A stretch of 64,000 nucleotides of DNA, from assembly GCF_002093625.1 (NCBI RefSeq), contig NZ_MRWD01000004.1, positions 1 through 64,000 on the forward strand, read 5' to 3'. How positions within the stretch are numbered: the stretch's first letter is position 1; every line of letters begins with the position of its first letter. The position numbers and the translations under genes were made by a program. Shown piece by piece: positions 18,161 to 25,746 of this stretch. Source of the DNA: Rouxiella silvae. GTDB taxonomy: Bacteria; Pseudomonadota; Gammaproteobacteria; Enterobacterales; Enterobacteriaceae. The notes beneath the pieces were generated by a model. The model did not search any database, was not told the origin of the DNA, and saw nothing but the letters and a program-made list of their open reading frames with translations.

Positions 18161-18717
18161 AACTCCCTCGCTATTTGCAAATTGCCCTGTTGGCAACCTG
18201 TGCGTTGGCACTTTATAGCCTGCTTGGTGACGAAGCGGATGAGCCGGTACCCCTTTCCGTGGTTCATCGTGCACCAAGTCCTTCTGCGGTGAAAATTACG
18301 CCTACCGCCACTTCGCAGCTGGAGCAGAGTTTTGTTGATCTCTTCCCGTCGGGCATTAAGCCGCTTAAGCCAGCGCCTGAGCTGGAAGCGGTACATAAAG
18401 CCCCAGTGGTCGCCAAAGTGGAGGAGCCATTGGTGCCCAGTCTGCCCTTCAACTTGGTGGGCAGCTGGTGGAGTGACGGCCAGCGTGCGCTGATGCTTCA
18501 GCAGGGAAGTCAACACTGGATTATCTGTAAAAAATGCCGCGCCCCTCAGCGCGTCTGGATAGGTATGCCGCTAAACAAAGACTGGCAGTTAAAAAGCGTC
18601 TCGACCGACAGTCTTACGTTTCTTTGGTTACCCCAAATGCGCGAACAGCGTTTGCCCCTTGGCGACATGAAATCTGAGCCAACTTTTAAAGATGCAAAAC
18701 ATAAAAATGCTAAATAA
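18157..18717 (+). CDS. PilP/GspC-like inner-membrane connector
   Basis: 186 residues: one N-terminal membrane helix (about 6-24), a Pro-rich periplasmic linker (30-100) and a small beta domain starting at LPFNLVGSWW, which resembles the HR domain of GspC/PilP that binds the secretin N0 domain. A CKKC pair (about residue 125) is unusual. The C-terminus is Lys-rich. The gene overlaps the previous stop by 4 bases and the secretin start by 26 bases. Confidence 0.6.
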   Translation: MKLPRYLQIALLATCALALYSLLGDEADEPVPLSVVHRAPSPSAVKITPTATSQLEQSFVDLFPSGIKPLKPAPELEAVHKAPVVAKVEEPLVPSLPFNLVGSWWSDGQRALMLQQGSQHWIICKKCRAPQRVWIGMPLNKDWQLKSVSTDSLTFLWLPQMREQRLPLGDMKSEPTFKDAKHKNAK

Positions 18718-20611
18718 AAAACCTTTGGTGATAGCCATCAGTCTTCTGTTGTTAGCAGGTTGTGCGGCGAAAAAAACCGACGATATTGCCAAGCCGCAAG
18801 AGACATCACAAGCCACCCTGATCAACTCGCTCGGCGAACTGTCCAGGCAGCGCGCTGCCGATCCCGACAACGTTGAGCTAAAAAGCCGCGAGCAGATTGA
18901 TACCAGCATATTGGTCAACATGTATCTGGCGCAGGCCGAGGATGCACTGAAAGCCAACCAGTATGCACAGGCCTCAAAGCTTTGGCGCACGGTGCTGACC
19001 TATCAGTCAGGAAACAGCCGTGCTGCGCAGGGACTTCGGCGGATAAGTAGCTATCGCGCACTCGATTCAACCTATTTAATGGCTGAAAAGCTGGCGGTTC
19101 AGGACCCAGAACGCGCACTCCAGAAGATTCAGTTGGTATTGGAAGAGGAGCCTAATTGGCCGCAGGGCAAAGCACTGCGTGATCATCTGTTGCGTAAACT
19201 TTCTTCCAGCAATGTGCCCTATGAAAAAATGAATGCTGAGATGAAGAAGAATGTCTCACTGAATTTTCAGTCGCATAATCTGATCGACATCTTCAATACT
19301 ATTTCGAAAATGACCGGCGTGAATATTATTTATGATAATGACGTGTCAGTGAGCACCAAGGCCAGCATCATTGCCAAAAATACGACCGCTGAAGACGCCA
19401 TTAACCTGCTGCTGTTGACCAACCAGCTCAGGAAGAAAGTGCTCAACGGCAACACCTTGCTGATTTATCCGGCCAGCCAGTCGAAGGATAAAACCTATAA
19501 AAATATCGAGGTAAAAACCTTCTTTCTCGGCTATGCCAAAGCCAAGGATGTTAACATCGCCTTGCGTAACATGCTAAAAATTAAAGATATTCATGTTGAT
19601 GAGCGCACCAATACCATCACCGTGCGTGCGCCCAGCGAGACCGTTGATATGGCGGAAAGGCTGTTGATGACGCTCGACCGTCCCGATGCAGAAGTGACGC
19701 TAGAAGTGCAGGTTCTGGAGGTGTCGACCAACGACGCCAAAAGTTTAGGCATCGATTACCCCGACAAAATTGGCTTACGCTTGGGCACTCCTGCTGTTTC
19801 TGATAAGGAAACGGGGGGTTCGGCTCCTTCGGATTCCAGCATTAAGCTCAACGCATTGACCGCCAACAATCTCTATGTGAATTTCGGCAGCACCAACGGT
19901 ATAGCATTGAACATCAAAGACTTGATGAGCAAGTCTACCGTGTTGGCCACTCCGCGTATCCGAGTGAAAAACGGTAAGAAAGCCGAAATCCACATTGGTG
20001 AAAAAATCCCAGTAGTCAGCAGCAGCACCAGCCAGTACGGCAATACCAGCAAAGTTGAGTACAACGAAGTCGGCTTGAAGCTGCTGGTAACTCCAGATAT
20101 CAGCCTGGACGGCACTATTACGATGGACGTTGATTTTGATCTCAGTAATCTTGGTAATGAAATAAAATCAGGCACCGGCGATACCTATTATAAAACCACC
20201 AACCGACAGGCAAAAACAGTGTTGAGCAGTGAGAATGGGGAAACGCAAATTCTCGCTGGTTTAATTAAGCAGGATAAAAGTGACGGTGAACAAGGTTTAC
20301 CGTGGTTAAGTCATATTCCGCTGATTGGTGGGCTGTTTGGTAACAGTAGCCGCAGCAGCAGCCGCACCGAAGTTATTCTGCTTATCACGCCACATCTTGA
20401 ACATAATATCGATTTACCGGGTGCGCATATCAGCACCATTCAGCTTGGCACGGAGGATATGCCTGGTGTAGAGAATAATATTCTGCACTCGGAGGGTAAA
20501 ATAAAACTCAACGCCGAGAAGTTTGAACTGCCGGCACGGGGACCTGCTTCACAGATGCCCGCCGCTTTGCCTGATCCGTATGCAGGTGCAATGCAGGCCG
20601 ACGATTTATGA
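18692..20611 (+). CDS. gspD: Lipoprotein secretin, GspD/PilQ-like
   Basis: The outer-membrane channel of the system. The 639 residues start with a type II (lipoprotein) signal whose lipobox LLAGC puts the lipidated Cys at residue 24. An alpha-helical repeat region (about 70-175, TPR-like) follows, then a secretin N-domain (RKKVLNGNTLLIYPA), an N1-like domain ending in PDAEVTLEVQVLEVS, and the secretin core with STVLATPRIRVKNGKKAEIHIGEKIPVV in pieces, VGLKLLVTP and the C-terminal gate segment ILAGLIKQD, IPLIGGLFG and VILLITPHL. An in-frame ATG at 18707 is an equally good start. Being a lipoprotein, it may reach the outer membrane without a separate pilotin. Confidence 0.9.
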   Translation: MQNIKMLNKKPLVIAISLLLLAGCAAKKTDDIAKPQETSQATLINSLGELSRQRAADPDNVELKSREQIDTSILVNMYLAQAEDALKANQYAQASKLWRTVLTYQSGNSRAAQGLRRISSYRALDSTYLMAEKLAVQDPERALQKIQLVLEEEPNWPQGKALRDHLLRKLSSSNVPYEKMNAEMKKNVSLNFQSHNLIDIFNTISKMTGVNIIYDNDVSVSTKASIIAKNTTAEDAINLLLLTNQLRKKVLNGNTLLIYPASQSKDKTYKNIEVKTFFLGYAKAKDVNIALRNMLKIKDIHVDERTNTITVRAPSETVDMAERLLMTLDRPDAEVTLEVQVLEVSTNDAKSLGIDYPDKIGLRLGTPAVSDKETGGSAPSDSSIKLNALTANNLYVNFGSTNGIALNIKDLMSKSTVLATPRIRVKNGKKAEIHIGEKIPVVSSSTSQYGNTSKVEYNEVGLKLLVTPDISLDGTITMDVDFDLSNLGNEIKSGTGDTYYKTTNRQAKTVLSSENGETQILAGLIKQDKSDGEQGLPWLSHIPLIGGLFGNSSRSSSRTEVILLITPHLEHNIDLPGAHISTIQLGTEDMPGVENNILHSEGKIKLNAEKFELPARGPASQMPAALPDPYAGAMQADDL

Positions 20612-21084
20612 GTCAGCATCAGAAAGGCTTTACGCTCATAGAGATGATGGTCACGCTGACCATTATGGCCACGCTAGCCGCCGCTGCGCTGCCCGCGGTG
20701 GGTAAATATACCACCAGACAAAAAGAGCAAGAGCTGACGCTCGCGCTGCAACAAATCCGTGATGCCCTTGATGCTTATCACAAACTTGCACTGGCCGGGC
20801 GGGTAGCTAAAACGGCCGATGAGCTGGGTTATCCCAAGGAGCTAAGCGCGCTGAGCAAGGGGGTGGTAGATATCACTTCAGCCAATAAAAAGATGATTTA
20901 CCTGCTGCGGCATATTCCACGCGATCCTTTTTGCGACTGTGGGGGACGAAGCAACGAAGAGACGTGGAAACTTCGCAGCTCAACGTCCCAACCGGATAAT
21001 TTCGACGGTGGGAGAGATGTCTACGATATTCGTTCAAGCAGCACGTTAAGCGGATCGAACGGAATACCCTATGCGCAATGGTGA
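20608..21084 (+). CDS. Pseudopilin 2
   Basis: 158 residues. The prepilin site is Gly7|Phe8 in QKGFTLIEMMV, with Glu at +5 and a long hydrophobic helix. The soluble domain contains HIPRDPFCDCGG with two Cys and ends in PYAQW. It resembles GspG-type pseudopilins only in the N-terminal helix and the DP motif. It overlaps the secretin stop by 4 bases and the next pseudopilin by 14 bases. It is probably a minor pilin. Confidence 0.85.
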   Translation: MSQHQKGFTLIEMMVTLTIMATLAAAALPAVGKYTTRQKEQELTLALQQIRDALDAYHKLALAGRVAKTADELGYPKELSALSKGVVDITSANKKMIYLLRHIPRDPFCDCGGRSNEETWKLRSSTSQPDNFDGGRDVYDIRSSSTLSGSNGIPYAQW

Positions 21085-21439
21085 AAAAGGATTTACCTTA
21101 ATTGAGCTGTTGGTGGTGATGGCGATTATTGCCGTGCTGATGTCGATTGCCGTGCCGAGATATTTTCAACAGACGGAAAGGGCACGTGAGGTGGTATTGA
21201 AACATAATATCAACGTATTGCGCCTCAGCCTGGATGATTATCTCAGAGATAATGGCGACTATCCTGATTCATTGGAATCACTGATTGACAGGCAATATTT
21301 ACGCCAGCTTCCGCTCGACCCTATTACGGATCAACGCACGAGCTGGGTTCCCAAGGAAAATGAAGAAGGGAAAATTATTGATGTACACAGTGGGTCGCCT
21401 TTGAAATCAACCGACGGGACCGAGTATGCGCAGTGGTAA
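21071..21439 (+). CDS. Pseudopilin 3
   Basis: 122 residues with the prepilin site Gly7|Phe8 in EKGFTLIELLVVM and Glu at +5. The soluble domain has GDYPDSLESLIDRQYLRQLPLDP, shown here only as GDYPDSLESL and LPLDP, followed by a short loop, and ends in EYAQW, the same last four residues as pseudopilin 2. Both neighbours overlap it by 14 bases. The shared termini suggest that pseudopilins 2 and 3 arose by duplication. Confidence 0.85.
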   Translation: MRNGEKGFTLIELLVVMAIIAVLMSIAVPRYFQQTERAREVVLKHNINVLRLSLDDYLRDNGDYPDSLESLIDRQYLRQLPLDPITDQRTSWVPKENEEGKIIDVHSGSPLKSTDGTEYAQW

Positions 21440-21947
21440 TTCACAAGCCGGATTCAGCTATTTATTATTACTGATTTGGCTAAGCATTATGGCCTTTATG
21501 CTGCTTGAAAGTCAGGACCTGATTGCCAGTCGATTTCGGCAACGGCAGGAGGCACAGTTATTGTTTAATGGAAATCAAATTCGAGAGGCCATTAATCACT
21601 ATCGTGGATCGGATAATATCAATGCTGAAGAAGACGGTCCCAAAGACGGGGGCTGTTTCCCGACGGATTTTTCGCAGTTACTGATTGATAATCGCGGCCA
21701 AAAGCCTGTGTATCATCTACGAAAAGTATATCTCGATCCTTTCATGCCTAAAAAGGCGTGGATAAAAGTTTTCGACGCTGAAGGTCGCTGGATTGGCGTT
21801 CATTCATCAGATCAGAGGCGACCCTTGAAAAAAATGGGATTCTCTGAACAAGACAATGAGTTTAGCAAGGCAAAGACTTATCAGGAATGGATATTCAAAG
21901 TCGATGAAGATCCAGCCGCGCCTTTACCTGACCAATGTAAAAAATAA
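21426..21947 (+). CDS. Atypical pseudopilin lacking Glu+5 (possible tip subunit)
   Basis: 173 residues. Gly9|Phe10 in QAGFSYLLLLIW fits prepilin cleavage, but position +5 is Leu instead of Glu. In type II systems GspK also lacks Glu+5 and caps the pseudopilus, so this may be the tip subunit; it lacks the large GspK insert. The body contains GGCFPTDF, LDPFMPKKAW, and a C-terminal Cys (PDQCKK) that could pair with the inner Cys. It is last in the operon. Confidence 0.75.
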   Translation: MRSGNSQAGFSYLLLLIWLSIMAFMLLESQDLIASRFRQRQEAQLLFNGNQIREAINHYRGSDNINAEEDGPKDGGCFPTDFSQLLIDNRGQKPVYHLRKVYLDPFMPKKAWIKVFDAEGRWIGVHSSDQRRPLKKMGFSEQDNEFSKAKTYQEWIFKVDEDPAAPLPDQCKK

Positions 21948-21954
21948 AATCCCT

Positions 21955-21987
21955 CCACCTATAAACAAGACTTATCTTATAGGGTGG
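21955..21987 (+). repeat. Hairpin after the pseudopilin operon
   Basis: CCACCTATAA pairs with TTATAGGGTGG with one bulged base. No T run follows, so it may be mRNA 3'-end protection or a weak terminator. The surrounding spacer 21,948-22,233 is AT-rich and otherwise holds only the promoter of the next regulator. Confidence 0.5.
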
Positions 21988-22233
21988 TTCGCGAAACATT
22001 CTTGTATAATGAGGTTGGGAATCTGTGAACTTCTATTATATTTTTTATAATTTCCATTTATTTTAATAAGTGATTTTAGTTGAGTTTTATTAAATAATCA
22101 AATGACCCGCCGCTCATTATTTCGATGTCGTAGCGCTTTGTGAAAACCAACGTAATATATAAATTTTATTTTATATAACGCAGGGGGATTGTTTTTTTAA
22201 ATTGGTTTATGCTAAAACACTAATGGGGTGATT

Positions 22234-22923
22234 ATGTGTATTAATATCGTTATAGCAGATGAGTTAAAGTTGGTTCGTAAAGGTGTTGTTTCTCTCATTA
22301 ATAATATGCATTATGGCGAGCAGCTGAGTAGCGATCCGACCGATGGGTATAATATTATTGCCGATACCTCAACGCCCAATGAGTTGGTCAATATTCTTGC
22401 AAGTAATAACATTGACTTGCTTATTTTGGGTTACTCACTGAGTACTAAAGAAAATACTAATCCAATTTCATCGCTGGACGGCTATGCGTTAATCAAGTGG
22501 CTGACCAAGAAGTACCCCAACCTCAAGATTATTGTGATTTCACCCTATAAACATCCTAGTCTGATGCGCACCATTCTTGAAATGGGTGCTACGGGTTATA
22601 TCAGTATGGACATCTGCGAAAAAACGCTGGAGCGGGTCATTATCTCGGTATTGAATAATGAAGTTTACATTGAAAAGGGTATGATGAAATCACTGTTCCA
22701 AGGTAAGGATAGCAGCGGTAGAGAGGTCTCGCTCAAAGAAATGGAAGTTCTGCGCTTGCTGTGTAAGGGCCTGAATTTAACCAGCATCGCCAACCGAATG
22801 AACCTGAGTATCAAAACGGTCAGCGCCCACAAGCTCAGGGCGATGAGTAAACTAGAGGTTAACTCGGACTGCCAGCTTTATTGCCTTCTGACCGAAACTC
22901 GGCAATTTAACGTTTCTTTCTAG
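22234..22923 (+). CDS. RcsB-like LuxR-family regulator with pseudo-receiver
   Basis: 229 residues. The N-terminal part is a receiver-like domain (1-140), the C-terminal part a LuxR/FixJ helix-turn-helix (about 160-220) with SLKEMEVLRLLCKGL, SIANRMNLSIKTVSAHK. It aligns along its length with RcsB, including DGYALIKWL and PNLKIIVIS. Key receiver residues are changed: the phospho-acceptor Asp is Gly66 (DLLILGYSLS), and the conserved Lys is Met. It should therefore act without phosphorylation, perhaps as an RcsB partner like BglJ. ATG 22234 is chosen for its GGGG ribosome binding site 5 bases upstream; a GTG at 22228 is possible. It probably controls the adjacent cluster. Confidence 0.8.
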   Translation: MCINIVIADELKLVRKGVVSLINNMHYGEQLSSDPTDGYNIIADTSTPNELVNILASNNIDLLILGYSLSTKENTNPISSLDGYALIKWLTKKYPNLKIIVISPYKHPSLMRTILEMGATGYISMDICEKTLERVIISVLNNEVYIEKGMMKSLFQGKDSSGREVSLKEMEVLRLLCKGLNLTSIANRMNLSIKTVSAHKLRAMSKLEVNSDCQLYCLLTETRQFNVSF

Positions 22924-22932
22924 GTTTCATTG

Positions 22933-23109
22933 ATGAATATCATTGTATTAGCGATGGCCCTATTCTTGGTCTGTTTTATCGTTTGTTTAGTATGTAGACT
23001 AAAACGCCTGTCGAGACAAAAGTCCCGGCTGCATAAAGTCAGTGTTTTAAGGCCGTCCAGGCGTTCTCTTCCAGTACGACGGCCATCAACGCATGGTAAA
23101 CGCCACTGA
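22933..23109 (+). CDS. Small membrane protein, 58 residues (candidate)
   Basis: An ORF starting 9 bases after the regulator: a hydrophobic N-terminal helix (residues 3-21, IIVLAMALFLVCFIVCLVC) followed by a strongly basic tail (about 12 Arg/Lys in 37 residues). This is the usual layout of bacterial single-pass small proteins. The ribosome binding site is weak (AGG at 22922). It ends 38 bases before hemN. I do not recognise it, and it may not be translated. Confidence 0.4.
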   Translation: MNIIVLAMALFLVCFIVCLVCRLKRLSRQKSRLHKVSVLRPSRRSLPVRRPSTHGKRH

Positions 23110-23147
23110 ATAACTCAACATAACTTCAACAACAGCAGGGAGTCGGC

Positions 23148-24521
23148 ATGCCAGCACAGGTCATTGAGTGGGATATGGCGATGATTAAGAAATATAACTA
23201 TTCTGGACCTCGTTATACTTCTTATCCCACTGCGTTGGAGTTCAGTCCTGAGTATCGTAACGATACGTTTAAACAGGCCACCTCGCGTTTTCCTGAGCGC
23301 TCTCTCTCTCTTTATGTACACATCCCTTTTTGCCACCGGCTTTGTTATTTCTGCGGCTGCAATAAGCTGGTAACCCGTCAGCAGCACAAGGCTGAAGAGT
23401 ATTTAGACGTGCTGGAGAAAGAGATTGTTCAGCGCGCATCGCTGTTTAAAAACCGTCAAGTGAGTCAGTTGCACTGGGGCGGTGGAACGCCGACCTATCT
23501 GAACAAATCGCAAATCAGTCGGCTGGTTGGCCTGCTGCGTCAACATTTTGACTTTATACCTGATGCCGAAATGTCGCTTGAGCTCGATCCCAGAGAAATC
23601 GAGCTGGATGTACTGGATCATTTACGTCATGAGGGTTTTACCCGTTTAAGCATGGGCGTTCAGGATTTTAATAAAGAGGTCCAGCGGCTGGTAAATCGGG
23701 TGCAGGATGAGGATTTCATCTTTGCGCTGATGGCACGTGCCAAGGCTCTGGGTTTCAGTTCCACCAATATCGATTTAATCTACGGCTTGCCCAAGCAAAC
23801 GCCGGAAAGTTTTGCGCTTACGCTTCAGCGCGTTGCTTTATTAAATCCCGACAGGCTGAGCGTGTTCAATTACGCACACATGCCGACGCTGTTTGCCGCC
23901 CAACGTAAAATTAAAGACCACGACCTGCCGAGTGCGGAAGACAAACTGAAAATCCTACAGCAGAGCATTACTTCGCTGACCGAGGCGGGTTATCAGTTTA
24001 TTGGCATGGACCACTTTGCCCGTCCGCAAGACGAGCTGGCCATCGCGCAGAGAGAGGGTAAGCTACACCGTAATTTTCAGGGTTACACCACCCAGGGCGA
24101 CAGTGATTTGCTGGGGCTTGGCGTGTCGGCCATTAGTATGATCGGTGATACCTACGCGCAAAATGAAAAAGACCTGAAAACCTATTATGCGCAGATTGAG
24201 CTGCGTGGGCATGCGCTTTGGCGTGGCCTGAAAATGACCGATGATGACTGTCTGCGCCGCGACGTTATCAAAGCCTTGATATGCCATTTTGAGCTGAATT
24301 TCACTGCCGTTGAACAGCAATACGGGATCGTTTTCCAGGACTATTTTGCCGAAGATTTGCGACTGCTTAAGCCGTTAGTAGAAGATGGATTAGCCGCAAT
24401 AGACGCTGACCGGATTGTGGTGACTGCACGTGGCCGACTGCTTATTCGTAATATCTGCATGTGTTTTGATATCTACCTGCGCCAGCAGCTTCGCCAGCGT
24501 CAGTTTTCCCGCGTTATCTGA
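23148..24521 (+). CDS. hemN: Oxygen-independent coproporphyrinogen III oxidase
   Basis: A radical-SAM enzyme that converts coproporphyrinogen III to protoporphyrinogen IX in anaerobic haem synthesis. The 457 residues equal E. coli HemN. The [4Fe-4S]-binding cysteines are Cys62, Cys66 and Cys69 (PFCHRLCYFCGC), with the SAM-binding WGGGTPTYL and GLPKQTPESF motifs downstream. A GGGAG ribosome binding site precedes ATG 23148. It follows block 1 directly; in E. coli it lies next to yihI. Confidence 0.97.
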   Translation: MPAQVIEWDMAMIKKYNYSGPRYTSYPTALEFSPEYRNDTFKQATSRFPERSLSLYVHIPFCHRLCYFCGCNKLVTRQQHKAEEYLDVLEKEIVQRASLFKNRQVSQLHWGGGTPTYLNKSQISRLVGLLRQHFDFIPDAEMSLELDPREIELDVLDHLRHEGFTRLSMGVQDFNKEVQRLVNRVQDEDFIFALMARAKALGFSSTNIDLIYGLPKQTPESFALTLQRVALLNPDRLSVFNYAHMPTLFAAQRKIKDHDLPSAEDKLKILQQSITSLTEAGYQFIGMDHFARPQDELAIAQREGKLHRNFQGYTTQGDSDLLGLGVSAISMIGDTYAQNEKDLKTYYAQIELRGHALWRGLKMTDDDCLRRDVIKALICHFELNFTAVEQQYGIVFQDYFAEDLRLLKPLVEDGLAAIDADRIVVTARGRLLIRNICMCFDIYLRQQLRQRQFSRVI

Positions 24522-24552
24522 TTTTTTCCTGATTAGTTTCTAATTTTTTTAA

Positions 24553-24580
24553 TGTGCCCGCGCATAAAAGCGCAGGCACA
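24553..24580. terminator. Hairpin between convergent hemN and MRJP-like gene
   Basis: TGTGCC-GCGC pairs with GCGC-GGCACA (one C/A mismatch), loop ATAAAA. The plus-strand tail AATTT is a poor T run. It fills the 73-base gap between convergent stop codons and probably ends transcription on both strands. Confidence 0.5.
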
Positions 24581-24594
24581 AATTTATTCATAGT

Positions 24595-25728
24595 TTATGA
24601 ATGGTCTCGCGGTGACGGCTTGATAGGCAGCGGCAGTTTGTAAATTTTGACCGGGTATTCGACCGTTGACGCTTTTCCGCCGGTAGTGGCGGGTGTGCGA
24701 TTTATCTGACCCGAGGGCATCCACAGTGCACCATCACTGACCCACATGGCGTCAATCCACACCAAACGTGGGTCAGAAACAACCGTCGAGACTTTACCCT
24801 CTGGGGTGATACGTTTGATTGAGCGTGTGTTGATATCAGAGGCATAAATGTTGCCTTCGCTGTCGATAGCGGTACCGCCAGTGCTCCAGGTATCGACAAA
24901 CTTGTGAGCATGTTTGTTTACTTCATCAACAGGCAGTGAGGCATCATCCAGATAGCGCGTTTCGATACGTGCCATTGGTCCAGGAATAGCCTGATAATAC
25001 AGCCATTTGCCATCTGGAGAGACTTCCAGCTGGTCTAGCCCTACGCGCTTTTCCTGGCCGTTTGGCAGAATAAGCTTCTTACCGTCGGCATAGATTGGTG
25101 CGTGGTCAATAGATAGCGGTTGGTCGTCGAGTACGCGGTGTGCCTTGCCGGTCTGTAGATTTAATACCACCAGGCCAACGGCGCCCGGATCGGTCATGTA
25201 GGCGAAATGTCCGTTGAAACGCACGTCATCAATATAGCTGGCCGGTTTAAGTATCGGCGGTTTGATAAGGTAGGTTTTAATGACTTTGTTGCTGGCGAGG
25301 TCAATTTTTACCAGCTTGGCGCCACCGTCCACTGACTTTGCGCCGGTCCCAATCCCGGTATTACCGGCGTCTACCGCCCAAAGATAGCCATCAGGCCCGA
25401 TGCGCAGTGCGTTGACGTGCAGGAAATGGTGTTCGGGGTCAGACGATGTCCACTGGTTCCATTCGGCATCCGGATAAGGCGTTATTTTGCCATTCTCGCC
25501 CACTTCACCCAGTTCCAGCCCCGGTCCTTCAGATTGCGTAAAAGAGGCGAAAACTCGGCCCTCTTTGGTGACCGTTACGCCATTCCAGACGTGCGGCGAG
25601 GTGGCTGCTTGCTGTAAACGTGCATCTTGCTGGGTCGGCAGCGTCGGCGGAATTTTATCTTCTGCCTGCACTCCACCTGCCAGTAACAGACCAATCATCA
25701 AACTTAGCGTTTTTATCATGAGTTTCAT
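24595..25728 (-). CDS. Exported MRJP/yellow-family beta-propeller protein
   Basis: 377 residues with a signal peptide (1-22, ending in VQA). The sequence pattern (SYIDDVRFNG, AYMTDPGAVGLVVLNLQTG, LEVSPDGKWLYY, VWIDAMWV) is that of bacterial major-royal-jelly-protein/yellow family propellers, which are related in fold to SMP-30 lactonases. Its substrate is unknown. It is the third gene of an operon with a dehydrogenase and an RraA-like aldolase; an AAGGAG site lies 6 bases before the ATG. A periplasmic lactonase or sugar-acid role is plausible but not shown. Confidence 0.75.
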   Translation of the reverse strand: MKLMIKTLSLMIGLLLAGGVQAEDKIPPTLPTQQDARLQQAATSPHVWNGVTVTKEGRVFASFTQSEGPGLELGEVGENGKITPYPDAEWNQWTSSDPEHHFLHVNALRIGPDGYLWAVDAGNTGIGTGAKSVDGGAKLVKIDLASNKVIKTYLIKPPILKPASYIDDVRFNGHFAYMTDPGAVGLVVLNLQTGKAHRVLDDQPLSIDHAPIYADGKKLILPNGQEKRVGLDQLEVSPDGKWLYYQAIPGPMARIETRYLDDASLPVDEVNKHAHKFVDTWSTGGTAIDSEGNIYASDINTRSIKRITPEGKVSTVVSDPRLVWIDAMWVSDGALWMPSGQINRTPATTGGKASTVEYPVKIYKLPLPIKPSPRDHS

Positions 25729-25746
25729 GCCAACTCCTTTTGGAAA

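Noticed and set aside
11652-21947. Assignment of the cluster as a standard enteric T2SS (Pul/Out) or as MSHA pili
   Set aside because: The standard T2SS has GspH-K after GspG and a fused GspL; MSHA has its own gene set (mshI-Q) and prepilins. Neither gene order nor content fits, so it is described as a hybrid.
8843-23147. Block 1 as a prophage or integrative element
   Set aside because: No integrase, transposase, tRNA attachment site or flanking direct repeat could be seen at its borders.
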